A stretch of DNA of 64,000 bases, from the NCBI GenBank assembly GCA_001661245.1, contig KV454017.1:363061-427060 (forward strand), in the 5' to 3' direction. A model generated the notes under the pieces. The model did not search any database. It saw only the letters and a list, made by a program, of their open reading frames with translations, and was not told the DNA's origin. Each line of letters starts with the position of its first letter. Position 1 is the first letter of the stretch. The stretch is from Pachysolen tannophilus NRRL Y-2460 (taxonomy: Eukaryota; Ascomycota; Pichiomycetes; Alaninales; Pachysolenaceae). Below are positions 1 through 12,614 of the stretch, piece after piece. The translations under genes were made by a program, and so were the position numbers.

Positions 1-339
1 TTTTTTATTTTTATTTTTTTTTTTTTTTTTTGTTAGTCAGTTCTTGTTTCTTTTTTTTTTCTTACACTTAACTCTGCTTTGCTCTTATCCAAGAGATCAA
101 TAAATTTGTTTATTAATTTTTAGTTCGAGTCATCTATGTCATAAGGAAAAGAAGCAAAACAGAGAAGAAAAATAAAGAAAAAAGAAAAAATACAAAGGAT
201 ATTTTGACAATTATGTCAAAAGTTTATTTCTTTTTTATATTAATTTGGGGGTTACATCATCAGTGTTGAATTCGTGTCATATCATACCGTGTCATTTTTT
301 CACCTTTTTTCGTTTATATATAGATCATTTTTATTATTG

Positions 340-376
<37 letters not shown>

Positions 377-969
377 TCAGATGAATTTTTTTTTTCTGGG
401 GTTTTTTCTATTTCTTTTTTTTTTTATTTTATTTTATTTTATTTTATCTTTTTGATCTTTTATTTTTATTTTTTTTTTTATTATATTTTTACCTTATTTT
501 ATATGATCTTTTTATTTTATATTTTGATTTCATTAAATGTTATTTTACTTATTTACTTAAATACTAGTTGTAATTGTCGTTTTAGGTACTAAACGATTAT
601 AAAGACAAAGAAAAGGGCAGCTATAGTTTACAAATAGTTTGCAAGCAAGTAGTATAATAATAGTAGTGTATACAGGAAACAATTACTTAGTCGTGTGAGT
701 CAATTTAAAATTTATTAAATGGTAGTGTATATATGGTGAAAAAAGACAAAAGTGGGTTCTTTGAAAAAGTGCGAATTTAGTCGTGTAAATTGAAGCTGAA
801 AAGTTTCTTAATTTTTTAGCTTTAAAGTCAATTGATTGATTGCATTTATTGTTCCTGTCAGAAGACGTGATTTTATAATGCACTTGTTTAATTACCGTTT
901 ATAATAATAATAATAATAATAATAATTTATTTATCTATATATTTTGAAATACAAATTTATAATTAAAAG
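1..969. other. AT-rich non-coding region upstream of RPS27
   Basis: I found no gene here. The stretch holds long T tracts, an (AT)n run at about 344-372, an (ATA)n run at about 900-926, and a perfect 8-bp inverted repeat (TTTTGACA, 4-nt spacer, TGTCAAAA) at 202-221. The 10-mer TTAGTCGTGT occurs twice, at 687-696 and 777-786, and is a candidate factor site for the ribosomal-protein gene that follows. The left part probably contains the 3' region of a neighbour outside the window. Confidence 0.6.
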
Positions 970-1625
970 ATGGTAAGTTTTGATATTTCTTTGTTTCTAC
1001 CTAGCTGGTTGAGTTTTATAACTTGAAAATATAGATGGAATTGTGAAAGTGAGAAAGATATATTTAAAGTTTTAGCTATGAACCACATTTTATTAAAAAG
1101 TACCAAAAGAGCCAAAAGATTATAAAAAAATTAATCAAAATAATATAATTATTTTCTTTTGGTCAATTCATTGTAAATTGAAGATTAATTGACAATCCGT
1201 CCATTGAATGCCTTTTATCTTTATTCTCTTTAACTTTTTACAATTTTAGCTTGATATTTCTATTATAACCAAAATTTATACTAACATGTTATCCATTGAT
1301 TATTTTAGGTTCTTGTTCAAGACTTGGTAAGTATAGATTAAATTAAAAAATTTTTTTTTTCTTTTTCATTTGGGTTTTATTTACTAACTATTTATAGTTG
1401 AATCCATCTCCTGCTTCAGAAGCAAAACAACATAAATTAAAAACACTTGTTCAAGGACCAAGGTCCTTTTTCATGGATGTTAGATGTCCAGGGTGCTTGA
1501 ATATCACAACAGTTTTCTCCCACCTGCAGACAGCAGTTGTCTGTGACTCATGTACCACTGTCTTGTGTACTCCAACAGGTGGTAAGGCCAAATTATCGGA
1601 AGGTTGTGCTTTCAGAAAGAAATAA
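970..1625 (+). CDS. RPS27: 40S ribosomal protein S27, three exons
   Basis: Small-subunit ribosomal protein eS27 of the cytosolic 40S particle. Exons are 970-972 (the ATG alone), 1309-1326 (18 nt, VLVQDL) and 1398-1625. The spliced product is 82 residues, the same length as yeast Rps27. Introns are 973-1308 (336 nt) and 1327-1397 (71 nt), both with GTAAGT donors and TACTAAC branch points (1279-1285 and 1382-1388). The second branch point lies only 9 nt before the acceptor end. The C4 zinc site is visible as CPGC and CDSC. Codon 1524-1526 is CTG at a position that is Ala in fungal and animal S27. The split after the start codon matches S. cerevisiae RPS27 genes; the 18-nt exon is an extra feature. 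Identification is very secure. Confidence 0.97.
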
Positions 1626-2084
1626 AGAAATAAATGAAAAAAAAAAAAAAAAAGGTATATATACTACAGAATGTTGAAAGAATTTTTTTTTTTCTTTAAA
1701 ACCAAATTTTTTATAGTGTTTCAAATAAATACACCTTTATCACTTTTGATTAAATCTATCCTTACCAATTCTTATCATTCATTACAAATGTAGATTCAAT
1801 TGTATGAATAACTAAAAAGAAAGTTGAAAAGTGAAAAATTATGGTCGTTCACAACATATCAAAGTTGTTGTTAGTTTTTTTTTTTTTTTTTTTTAGTAGT
1901 TCACTTGTTTTGGTGATGGATGGAAGATGAAGTTGACAACGCGTTTAGTATATATATATATATATTATTTAATTCTTCTACTCATAGTTGACGATTCAAT
2001 TTGATTCAAGTCTTTTCTGGAAAGATTGAGTTTCTTTAAAGAAAAAAACACAAACTAGACTATAAGGGCTTTCAAATCAATATA
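1626..2084. other. RPS27-EMP24 spacer
   Basis: The stretch contains T tracts, a short (TA)n run near 1950-1967 and no coding signal. GGTCGTTCAC at 1843-1852 is one mismatch away from a GGTCGTG[CT]AC motif seen upstream of HIS2/CRM1, FRA1 and ISA1. Confidence 0.5.
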
Positions 2085-2806
2085 ATGAAGTATTCTTTAT
2101 TATCTTATTTGTTACTGCTATGTTTAATACAGTTAACAATGGCACATAATGTGTTATTACCAGCAAATGGTAAAATGTGTTTTTTTGAAAAATTGAAAAA
2201 AAATGATGAATTAGCTGTTACATTTCAAATTGGTGATAGAAATTCTCTGTCTGCTGAACAATTAGTAGCTGATTTTTGGGTAAGTTTGAATTAGATTTTG
2301 ATTTCTTTTTTTTTTTTTTTTTTTTTTTTTTGCATTTTTAAAAGGAATTGCTAACTAACTAAATTTTGTTATTTTTTTTTTTGTTACTATAGATTACTTC
2401 TGATTCTGGTCAAGTTATAAAGCAATTAACTGATGTATCTCATGGTGATATTTCTATCCGTGCTGTTAGACCAGGGAAATATACGTATTGTTTCTCAAAT
2501 GAAAAATCTTCTGTAACTACAAAAGATGTTTCATTTAATGTTCATGGAGTTGTCTATGTTGATTTCAATGATAAAAATAGTGATAATTTAGATGTTGCAA
2601 TTAGAAAATTGACTGAATTAACTTATGATGTTAAAAATGAACAAAGTTACATAGTTGTTAGAGAAAGAACTCATAGAAATACTGCAGAATCAACAAATTC
2701 AAGAGTTAAATGGTGGTCAGTTTTCCAATTATTAGTGGTTATTGCTAATTCAATGTTTCAAATATATTATTTGAAAAGATTTTTTGAAGTGAAAACTGTT
2801 GTTTAA
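2085..2806 (+). CDS. EMP24: p24-family cargo receptor Emp24, two exons
   Basis: Component of the p24 complex of COPII vesicles, acting in ER-to-Golgi sorting of GPI-anchored and other cargo. Exons are 2085-2279 and 2393-2806, giving 202 residues (yeast Emp24 is 203). The intron 2280-2392 has a GTAAGT donor and TGCTAAC at 2349-2355. A signal peptide covers residues 1-20, followed by the GOLD-domain start HNVLLPA with a conserved Cys pair. The coiled-coil region RERTHRNTAESTN and the motif VKWWSVFQ lead into one C-terminal membrane helix and a short cytosolic tail with YYLKRFFEV. These segments match Emp24 rather than Erv25 or the Erp proteins. Confidence 0.95.
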
Positions 2807-2871
2807 AAAATAGGTTCTTCACTATATTCTTGATATCATTTTCTTTCATTTTTCATCTTTTCCATCATTGT

Positions 2872-2872
2872 T

Positions 2873-2907
<35 letters not shown>

Positions 2908-2908
2908 T
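2872..2908. repeat. (ATT)n microsatellite
   Basis: About a dozen ATT units between EMP24 and the zinc-finger gene. A simple repeat in non-coding DNA. Confidence 0.9.
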
Positions 2909-3086
2909 TCTTTTTTCTCTTTGGTAGTTTTAAAAGTAAAATATGAATAAATTGCAAATTAATTATTCAGTTACTCTACAACATCGATAATTTTTTTTTT
3001 CAAAGTATTGATTGTATTAAAAGGAAAATCCTTTATTTCCTATATGCTACTATTTCTTTTACAATTAGAACTCTATCTATTCTATA

Positions 3087-4898
3087 CTATTGCTCTTGTA
3101 GGTTTTTCTTGATTCTTTTTCTTTTTCTATTCATATCGTTCCAGTAAAGATATGAATCAGTGGGAAGAAAATTTCTTCTAAAATTCACAATCATACTGAC
3201 AATCTCTTGGAATGATCGATCTTGGTTCTTTCGTAATAATTCGGCTAATTGCCGTTTATAATTTTCTCTTTCTTCTGAAGTTTCCCCAACAACTCCAGAT
3301 TTGGCTAAATCTATAATCACTTCTGTCTCTATATTAAAAAAAAAAAAAAAGTAGAAAATAGTTGCAAAACATTAAAACAATTTGAAAATAAATGAAATTC
3401 AATTAGTAGCCTTCTATCAAAAAAAAAAAAAAAGTGATAACTTACCATTCATCTCACAATTATAATAATGTAAATTATCACAAGTACAAGGATCTCTAAA
3501 ACATAAAATTGCTTCTGGATCAATTTTGTTTGAAAAAGTAGGTGATAAAATTTTTTCTTGATCAAACCAAGGACTAAATCTAAAAGATTTAAAACACAGT
3601 AATGGTGATTTGTACTTAAAGAAATCCTAAAATAATATGCCAATAATTAAAATTAATATTTAATTTTGATTTTCATAATGATTTGTAAGTAAGCTCTTCT
3701 ATATGTATCTTTATTTTAAATTGTTTTTTTCACTTACCTCTTCTTCCCCATCACCCACAAATTGCAGATGCTCAAATTCATCTTCAATCTCAGAGTCGTC
3801 ATTATTACTATTAGCTTCTACAACTTGTCTTGAAAATCCTTCAATTTCACTCTCTAAACTTCCATTTGATATCTTGAGCTGAGTATTATTATTATTAAAA
3901 CAGTCACTGTCGCTGTTCATATCTTCAAGCCCATTTCTATCATCTCTTAAGTAATCACCACTTCCGTCCTCATCTTGTAATTCCATATTATCTGTTTCAT
4001 TATTTGCTGCTTTCTGTTCGTTGTCATTAAATTTTAACGGATCAACCTTGCTTGAGAATGTACCCAAGACGTTATAGTCTTCCACAAGGTCAGCTACATT
4101 GTATTCTTCTGCTATATCTTCTTTATCTTCTTCCATAAGAGAAATGTTATTATTATGCTTTATGTTTGAAGCAGTTTCTCTTTGACCTTCAAAGTCTGCT
4201 AATCTTGATTTCAAATCATGAATATACGATTTCTTCAAAATCATTTGATTTTCTAAAGAAGTATATTCTTCAGTTTCTTTTTCAATTTCTTTACCTAATT
4301 CCTGAATTAAGTGGTCAATATGTAGATCTTCCAATATAGGTGAATCTGTTCTAGATACAATTTGTTTCGCACTAGATATATCTTCTAGTGCAGGAGACAT
4401 ATTCTTCATTAACTTTTCTGCATGCACATCATCAAGACTTGGTAATGGTGTTTTCAAACTAGTTATCTTCATTTTTTCAACCGTTGTTGCTACTTGTAAT
4501 TTTTTAGCTTCATATGCTGCAATTTTACTTCGTATCTTCTTTAATTCATCATCTAAATCATTCAACTTTGATGATGCCAGTTTCTCTCTTTCTCTTTTTT
4601 CATCATATTCCTCATCTTCATCCGAAGAAACATCTATAACTAAGTTATTCAACCATTTTTCATTCCCAAGTGGGCCCAATATTGGCTCCTTCTTTGGTGC
4701 ATTTGTGATAGGAATATCTAAAAATTCATATACTCTTGTTAAAAACCCAACATTAACACCAGATTGATTCAAAATTTCACGAAAAGTTAGCCCAAGACGA
4801 CGTAAGTCACAAACAGCTTCAACTAATGGATTATCTAAACTCTCTGGTAAAAACTCAGTATCATTTTTCTTTTTAATAGTGGGTACGGTATAGGTCAT
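3087..4898 (-). CDS. Red1/ZFC3H1-like zinc-finger protein, three exons
   Basis: Exons are 4898-3738, 3626-3446 and 3328-3087, joined through two GTAAG introns (111 and 117 nt), for 527 residues. Residues 1-387 are acidic with coiled-coil heptads around 95-245. Exons 2-3 encode a Cys/His cluster, C429-x4-C434-x-C436-x3-H440. This is followed by a segment like EERENYKRQLAELLRKNQ, then SFQEIVSMIVNFRRNFL. That layout resembles the C-terminal putative zinc finger of the S. pombe Red1 / animal ZFC3H1 family, which bridges Mtr4-like helicases for nuclear RNA decay. The Cys spacing is tighter than in the family as I recall it. The assignment is by eye; the gene structure is firmer than the function. 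Confidence 0.6.
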
Positions 4899-5292
4899 TC
4901 TATATTATATATTCTATTATACTTTACCATTTATTATTTTGAAAATTCAAACCCAAGAAGTAATTACCAAACAAACAACTAGAATAAACTTAATAACACA
5001 CTATCATAAAAGATATATACCAGTACTGATAGCTATTGATTGATTTATCTTCGAATTATATATATTTAATATATTTATATATATTTAAACTTAAATGCTT
5101 TCTTTTAGTTTTACTGATATAAAATTTTCGCTACCTTTAAAATAAGTAATAAGTAATTTTACAAAATGAATTCAAACGGAAACCTATTTACACCAAAAAA
5201 AAAAAAAAAAAACGCCAACACGATGATATTCATATATATGATACAGGTAATACTGAATTATGTTACAAAAATAAAAGGAACTGAAAAAAAAA
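4899..5292. promoter_or_regulatory. Zinc-finger gene promoter / PRP8 3' region
   Basis: A 394-bp gap between the 5' end of the zinc-finger gene and the 3' end of PRP8, both on the minus strand. It must hold the PRP8 terminator and the downstream gene's promoter. I see AT runs (TATATATTTAA near 5057-5090) but no distinctive motif. Confidence 0.5.
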
Positions 5293-8200
5293 TTAAGCAA
5301 AAACGTCCTCGCTTTCAAACTCATTACCTTCAATCTCATTAAAAGTTTGGAAATGAATTGGACGATGAAGTTCATGATAAAATGGTAATGGTGTATTTAT
5401 TTGAAGTTGATAATCTTCGTTTTCGTTGAATCTTGCACCCATGAAGGCAAAGTTCCAAATGTCATCCTCAGGAACCAAGAAAAATCCCGTTATACGCTCT
5501 GAAATTAACAATTGTGCTTTTTTACCAAAATTGCTAGAAAACCCTGGTGGAGCTGATGAGATCAAATCTTTATTATCCACACCCCACAGGAAACCTTCAG
5601 GCGATAAACAATAAGCAGCCAAGGAAACTGAACCTGGTGTGAAAGCCACAGTCAAAGTTATTGAATTAGGATCCAACTTGTCTTTATTGTCATTTTGAAT
5701 TCTAACTTGAGTATTTATCTCTACTGGAGACATTGCAGTGGAATCACTAGCCTGAGTATGTAACCAACCTAAAGGTTCCAAACCTTCTAATAACTCTTTA
5801 TCTTCAGGGAGATGTGTCGAGAATTGAACAGCGTGATTATTTCCTAGTTGAGGAATCAATACTATCGACTTTATCTCCTTTACCTGTGAGTTATCAGATG
5901 GTGATGCACCAAATAAATAGCCAGCTACTTGAACACGAAGATCCGATATTTGAATGAATTTTCTTAATAAATTTTTTGGCATAATGTATGTGTAAGTTTC
6001 AAGGTCCAAAGAATCATCTTGCGAAATATAAATGTGTTTAGCACGCAAGTGTAAGTTTGTTGTGGATATAGCGCGGTTTCTCCATTCAGTCTTAGATTCA
6101 AATGTCTTTTGTTCATAATTACTGGTGGTAACAGTGACAATGTCTTCACCATGAACATTTTGAGTCTTGGATTTGATAGCTGTAAGTTGAGCATTGGCCT
6201 CCTCGTTTCTGTTTTCAATTTCAGCAATTTGTTGTCTTTTAACAGATGGAGCTCTAATATCTTGACCAAGAATTAAATCACGAATTTCAGATTGAGTTAA
6301 AGAAGCAACATTGACGTTATACTTTTTACCGTAATCGTTTAAAATTAAATCACGAAGTTGATTTTCAACTTCAACCCATTGCTCGTCTTCTAAAGATGGC
6401 CATATATGATTATCCAGGGTAGTGACAGAACTATCTGGTCTTAATATCAATTTAGCTTTTTCTTCATTAACATGTAACCCACGTAATATCAATATAAGAC
6501 GGGAAAATGCTGTATAAGATGAAGTTGTCTTTAGCCAATCATCATAAAGGTTAAAAAGTATCATTTGCGGTTCTTTAGCCCGTAAAACAATATCGGAAAG
6601 CTTATCAATCTTCATAGATGCAGCAAACGGTAAACGAAGTTCCGAAGGACGGATTGATATATTTGGAAAATCAAGCATATGAACTTCCAATGGATCTAAC
6701 ATACTTTTACGAACAACTATAAGTTGCTTAGGTTGTTCCTCGGTAGGTAGAGAACGAATTAACGCAGCAACTTCTTCTGCTGTCTTCCACTTCGACAATT
6801 GACTTAAACGTTTTTGACCAGCCCAAACAGAAGTATGAATAATTTTAAGGAACAACTGACCAGTCTTTGGATTCAAAATAAATATCGCACCATTTATTGG
6901 TTTCGTGGTGACATTACCTTGGAAAGTTTGATGGACGGTGACACGATAAACATTCGTATCATCAATGAACAACTGAGTTTCGTTACTAAACAATTCAGCA
7001 TAGTTATTCGAATTCAAAAAAGCTTCTTGTGGTTGAGATTGATATAATTGCAAACCTTTCCGGATACGTTCTCTTAGCACATATAGCGCAGGGTTGGCCT
7101 TCATAATTGTTTTCATGGCATTCTGCATTAATGGCTTTAAACCTGGGAACCAATTACCATAAACATCATACATATTATAAGCAAGATCAATAGCCACTAT
7201 AATACCAGATGGGGAAGGATAATAACTTTGTTCATCAGTTGTATAATCTAAGAATTTTGCACGAGAATAACGTGAGATATCGTGAGAATCGTAATCACCA
7301 TAACGCAATTGAACATCAATCCAAAATTTGTTGCTGACGTTAGCATCCATGGAATCATTGGTGTCATATAAGTTAGATGGACGAGAAATATTCCATTTAA
7401 AGCTACTTAATAAAACAATATCAGCACACGATGAATTCATTTTGTACGATTTACGAGGGTGGATGGCTTCCTTCTGAACATTGTCGATTTGTAAAACTTC
7501 CAATTCACCATCAAGAACTTGACAAAGATCAAAGACAACACTTTCATGAATTTTCTGCCACAAGTGGGCACGAAAGATTTGAATTAATGAGATTTTTAAA
7601 GTCGGGATTTTACCGTGAAGGAAAATACCTGTCAAATCCAACTGAACCAAGAAACCAACATAAACATTAGCTCTATTGATAGTAGGAGACCACCAAAGTG
7701 TAAAACGACGATTTGGAATTTGACTCAATCCTGATCTTTGAGCGTTTGTCAACTTCTTAAATTTTAACGAGTCTTCAAACCCAGAGGCTTTTTCCCAAAA
7801 CAAACCTTCCCAGGAATCAAATCCAGTACCTTTAAATAACGTATGTTCCAAAATAGTCTCAATACCGCCAAGCGCTTGAATAACATCTGTACGATACGCA
7901 TTTAAATTCCATAATTTACCATCATGATGGTTACTTGTCCACCAAAATGGATTAAAACGAGGTAAAGAGTACTGTTTAAATTCTCGACGAATACGATGGC
8001 CTTTATCATATGCCAAAGTATGACGATCCTTCTGGAATAACGTACTAATTCTTGGCAAACCTCTGTCCCAGCTGTCTTCCATATCTTCAAAAGCAAGACG
8101 ACGGTTTTGCTCCAAAGCTTCTTGACGTTTCATAGCGTACTCTGCCCAAACCCTTTGCGAATCTAAGAACTCATTTTCCCAGGTGGTGATATATCTAAAG

Positions 8201-11200
8201 ATAGTTGGTATAATTCTATCCTCATCGTGACTCATACCTGAACGGAAATGTGTGATACCTGTATCAGTTTGCTTTGACCATCTTAAATCAGAAGCTGGAA
8301 TTAAAATATGAGATGCACTTAACATTCCAAGACCACCTAATTCTTTTGGGGTGTAGAATACGGCTGGAGGGAAACGTGAAGGCATCTTGGAGTTAAGACC
8401 CATTTTAACACGAGTTTGAATTTTGGTTTCTGACTTAACCAAGGAATCCAACAAAGATTCAGTTGAAACTGCAGCTTCTCTATAATAAACAAATAAAGAG
8501 GTCAAAGCGGTGTTCCATTTACTAGCAATTTTAGTAAAAGTCGTAGATCCAGAAGACATCAAAATTTGACGTATACGATTATTGAACTTTGCGACATCTT
8601 CTTCTGTAACTTGCAAGTATGCTTTTGCAGTACGTTCTTTTGTGGATTCATTAGTAAGATCCCACACACCTTCTTTAGATGAGGTTAATTCGCTCACTCT
8701 ACTTTTAGGTAGAATACGAACTTCAAAACCGCACATAGTGAACAACAAGTTAGGATTGTCTTTACTGTAAACAGATGCCAAAGTTTCTTCCCATTCTAAT
8801 GTTGCTAATGATCTCGGTATACGTCCTTCCAACTCCCAGAAAACAGCTCTTCCTAGATTGACATCATGACGCATCATTCTCATACGGCAGTCCCTAGGCC
8901 AACAACGACGATTATTATAACCGACAATATTTTCAAAATTTGGATCTGGATTTTCTGATAAGTATTCATGGATCAATTCATCTGCTTCTTCATTAGTAAA
9001 TCTAAAAAATATATGAATTTTATCAATATAACGGGAATATAGACGAATCGGGCTCCTCGCTTCTGTAGCGGAGTCTTTGAATTGTAAAAATTCATTTGGT
9101 GATTGAGGAGGACCTGCTAAATCAGTAGCTCTATCTAAACCTAATAACAATAGATCCAAAACGAGACCATAATACTGAAAGATAAACGACGAGAACTGAA
9201 GGCCTCTTATCAACCCATATTGATTAACATGGTTCATATCCTTGTAGGTTAAATTAATATTGTTTTTAGCAGTTATATAATCTGCAATATTTGAATCGAC
9301 AATAAGACGCAATAATCTATTCAATAAGGTGAAATCAACTTTTTCAGCGACTTTATTCAATGTTGTTTGCAACATGACATTGCATTGACCATCACTGGTT
9401 TCCCAAACATCTTGAATATTATTAATCCCTTGGCACCATTTATAAACTAATAATGGTGGAATTTCCGAATCACTTGGCTTGACCCAATTTGGGAATAATT
9501 GACGTTTATCTCCTTCGTACCATAGGTACTGATCCAAGTAAGCATCTGTTATTTTTTCCAATGAATCTATTTCGTAAACAGGGACGATATAACTATAGTG
9601 ATCCATCATTTCAATACCAACTTCTTTGAAAACACGTTGCGTAAGTAAGAATTTTTTGATTCTGCTTAAGCATTCATGAGGATTATCATACGCCTGCTCA
9701 ATCAAAGCTAATTCTTCCCTTTCAGTAAAATTCAATCTACCTTTAGCAGAATATGATTCTTTTAAATTTTCCAAAGCTAAAACTAGTAACTTTGTGTCAT
9801 GTTTGTAACTTAAGGGTGGGAAAGGAATTGGAACAAATCTTCTACTTTCCAACCAGTGAACCATGGTCGTAAATATTGCAACCGCATCTTTTGGAGAAAC
9901 ATACGGTCCATCTTTCTGAAAGTTTTGCTGGCGCTCTTGTTCGTTTTTGATCCATAACCTTGTCAATCTTCCAAGATTTTTCTTTGCAACAGCTTTATCA
10001 ACAGTTGCTCCACGCTTTATACGTTCTCTGTTATAATGAGCAACTGATATCCATCCATCAGCTTTAGCTTTAACATAACGTTCAATGATTTTTTCAATAG
10101 GTTCTGGTAAACCCGGGACTTTCCAAGGAATATTGGCCTTCCAACATCTCCAAGCTTCACTTAAATGTTGCAAAATGGTCTTTGCTTTGTTTTGCTTGAT
10201 TCCTTCAGGAATCATATCCAAGATATCATGCATCACAGAAGCTCTCAATTCCAAGTCATAATATGAATCAACTCTTTGCTTTGTTATAGTTTTAGCAACA
10301 GATTTTGATTGTCGACCTTCAAATTGACGAGCCAATAAGTTTCCTAACCATCTCTCTAATAAGGGAATAATTCCCCTCATGAAAAATATCCAAATTCTCC
10401 ATGCTGGTTGCCAGAATCCACAGCCTGGCCCTTTACCAATTTGAGCAGTGTTGAATCTGTAATAAACGACATGTTTTAAATCTTTGCAAGCTCTGATCTG
10501 ATGCATGACCTTATATTTATAACGATAAATACCAGTTAATTGACCCAAATGATTTAAAGCGTAATATAAACCATCGGCTAATTGGTAAGCATCAACATTA
10601 CCTAAACGATATTGCACATGAGCATCCACCAATAATTTGATGACTCTTAAAATTTCTCTCATGAGATGAAATGCATTACCAAATCTAGATCTTTTTCTTT
10701 CCTTTGTAGTCAAAGTTTTTGTCGGTTTAAGATTAAAGTTATAATCTAAATGTAAATAAGTTAAACCTTTTCTGTGAATTAATAGATTTAACATGTTGTG
10801 CCCTTGGCGACAAACTTGCAACCCAGCTTCCACCCAATCAATAGAGGTTTGTTGGAAAAATTTAGTGTTCTTCAATGACTTTAATAATTTTACTTTCTTT
10901 AAATTTGAATGCGGATTTGTATGTAACTCGTTCAAGACATAGGTCTTCAACAATTTTTGATATGAAACCCTAACTTTGACAGGATATTCATTTGATGATC
11001 TTTCGAGATAAAAATCTTTCATCAAAGCAACATCTTCAGCTCTAACCATTTTACCGCTCCGACGGTTAAATGGAAAGTATGCTTTCAAAAGTTCAATACC
11101 ACTATATGTGTCCAGTGGCTCTAATTCTTCATCATCCATAAATGGTTTAACTGTTACAGGTAGTTTGAAATCTTCTAAATCTTTGCCTGTCTTAGAGTCA

Positions 11201-12614
11201 AAAATCAATGTTTCAAACGTATTTGTCCTTGAAGTCTTTGGAGCAATTGGATTAAATGAAGCATCAAAATTAAAAGCCGGTAATTCTGGATCATCAGATT
11301 TTATGAAGCATGAGATTGGTTCATGATACCAAGAGTTAGTAACCGATCTTACTTTTGAATTGTATAAAAATGGGAATGCAACTTTATACTCCGTCCTGAT
11401 TTGCACTCTGAATATAATTCTATCTATTGAGTTAAACTCACTGAAATCCTCATCTTCAGGATTCATATCTTTATATAAAGGTTCAAACTTTGGACCACCA
11501 GGTATAGCAACGTTTAATGCTTTGGCAGTGAAAAATGAGTTTTTATCAAAAAGGTAAAAATAGTTTTTATCTGTAGTATTTTCAGATAATAAAGGTTCCG
11601 ATAACCTATGCAAAGTTGACATTGCATCCAAATTTAAATTCCATTTTTTATAGGATTCACCATTTACAAATTTCTTATCATCTATCAATGGCTTCTCATC
11701 ATAGAACCAATCATAAACGGGTCCATCTTCTTTTTCGTCTAATTCCAATTGAATGGGTTCAGGAGGTTCAATGTCTGCAATATTTTCTGTCCAATTAATT
11801 GGTGGTTCTTCATCATCAAAAGGTGGGAATCTCATTCTTTTGAAATGCCTTCTAGTTGCTTTTTCTCTTCTCATCTGTAACCACATAGTTGCCCATTGAG
11901 CAGTATAAACAGGTTCTATCACTCTTGGAATTTCATTAACAAACGTTATAGCACCAGAAATATGATATAAAACTTTGACTTCTTTTGTTTGTTCCCAAGG
12001 TTGAGGCATATTTTCCAATAATTTCAAAATTGCATGTGGCATATATTTTAAAGAACCTAAATAAGCTCTTTTGTCAGATGAAAATCTTTTAGAAGATAAA
12101 TCACCATGATCCTCCATAATTTTCCTCAAATGTTCAGGAGGCATATCAAATTTCGTTGGATGCACAAATGTCCCAGTTTTTTTTTCAATTCCGTAAACCT
12201 TCTTTTCTGTAATTGTAACCATTTTTTCTTTCTCATTTCCAATTCTTTCTTTCTGTCAATAGATGATGTAATTGAAGGTTTGAAACCTGGTGGTGGTGGT
12301 GGCGGCTTCCCCGATGGCGGTCCGCGTGGAGGAGGAGGCGGAAATTGTGATTTATTACCATTTCCACTTGGTGCTGGCGGCGGTGGCGGAGGACGCAGAG
12401 ATGTTGGCGGTAATGGTGGTGGCGGAAGAGATTGATGATTATCCCGATTTTGACCATGGCTATTTCTATTTCCTATTCCATTCGCCAGTGAGTGCAGAGG
12501 TGGATGTGTAGCCGTGTCACTTCTCACCCTTCGGCTGCTTCTCGTACTCTCATTCAGTTTTGAAGTTGGTGGTTGTGGCAATGGTGGTGTAGGTGGATTT
12601 CTTCCTGGAGCCAT
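5293..12614 (-). CDS. PRP8: Spliceosome core protein Prp8, with a frame break near the N-terminus
   Basis: U5 snRNP scaffold holding the splicing active site. The body (2309 codons open from 12222) matches Prp8 from end to end: [38 protein letters not shown], the RT-like core, the RNase H-like domain ([18 protein letters not shown]) and the C-terminal Jab1/MPN domain. The proline-rich N-terminus ([11 protein letters not shown], start 12614) and the family-typical stretch ending [18 protein letters not shown] lie in another frame. The two frames meet at nine A residues (12185-12177 on this strand). One extra A would fuse them into about 2440 residues (yeast 2413). The cause may be a homopolymer assembly error, slippage, or a real shorter form starting at 12222. 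No Prp8 intein is present. Confidence 0.95.

Noticed and set aside
5293-12222. Search for a Prp8 intein
   Set aside because: The protein runs through the usual insertion regions without extra sequence; length is normal.
12106-12435. Glycine-rich open frame on the plus strand
   Set aside because: It is the complement of the proline-rich Prp8 N-terminus; composition follows from that.
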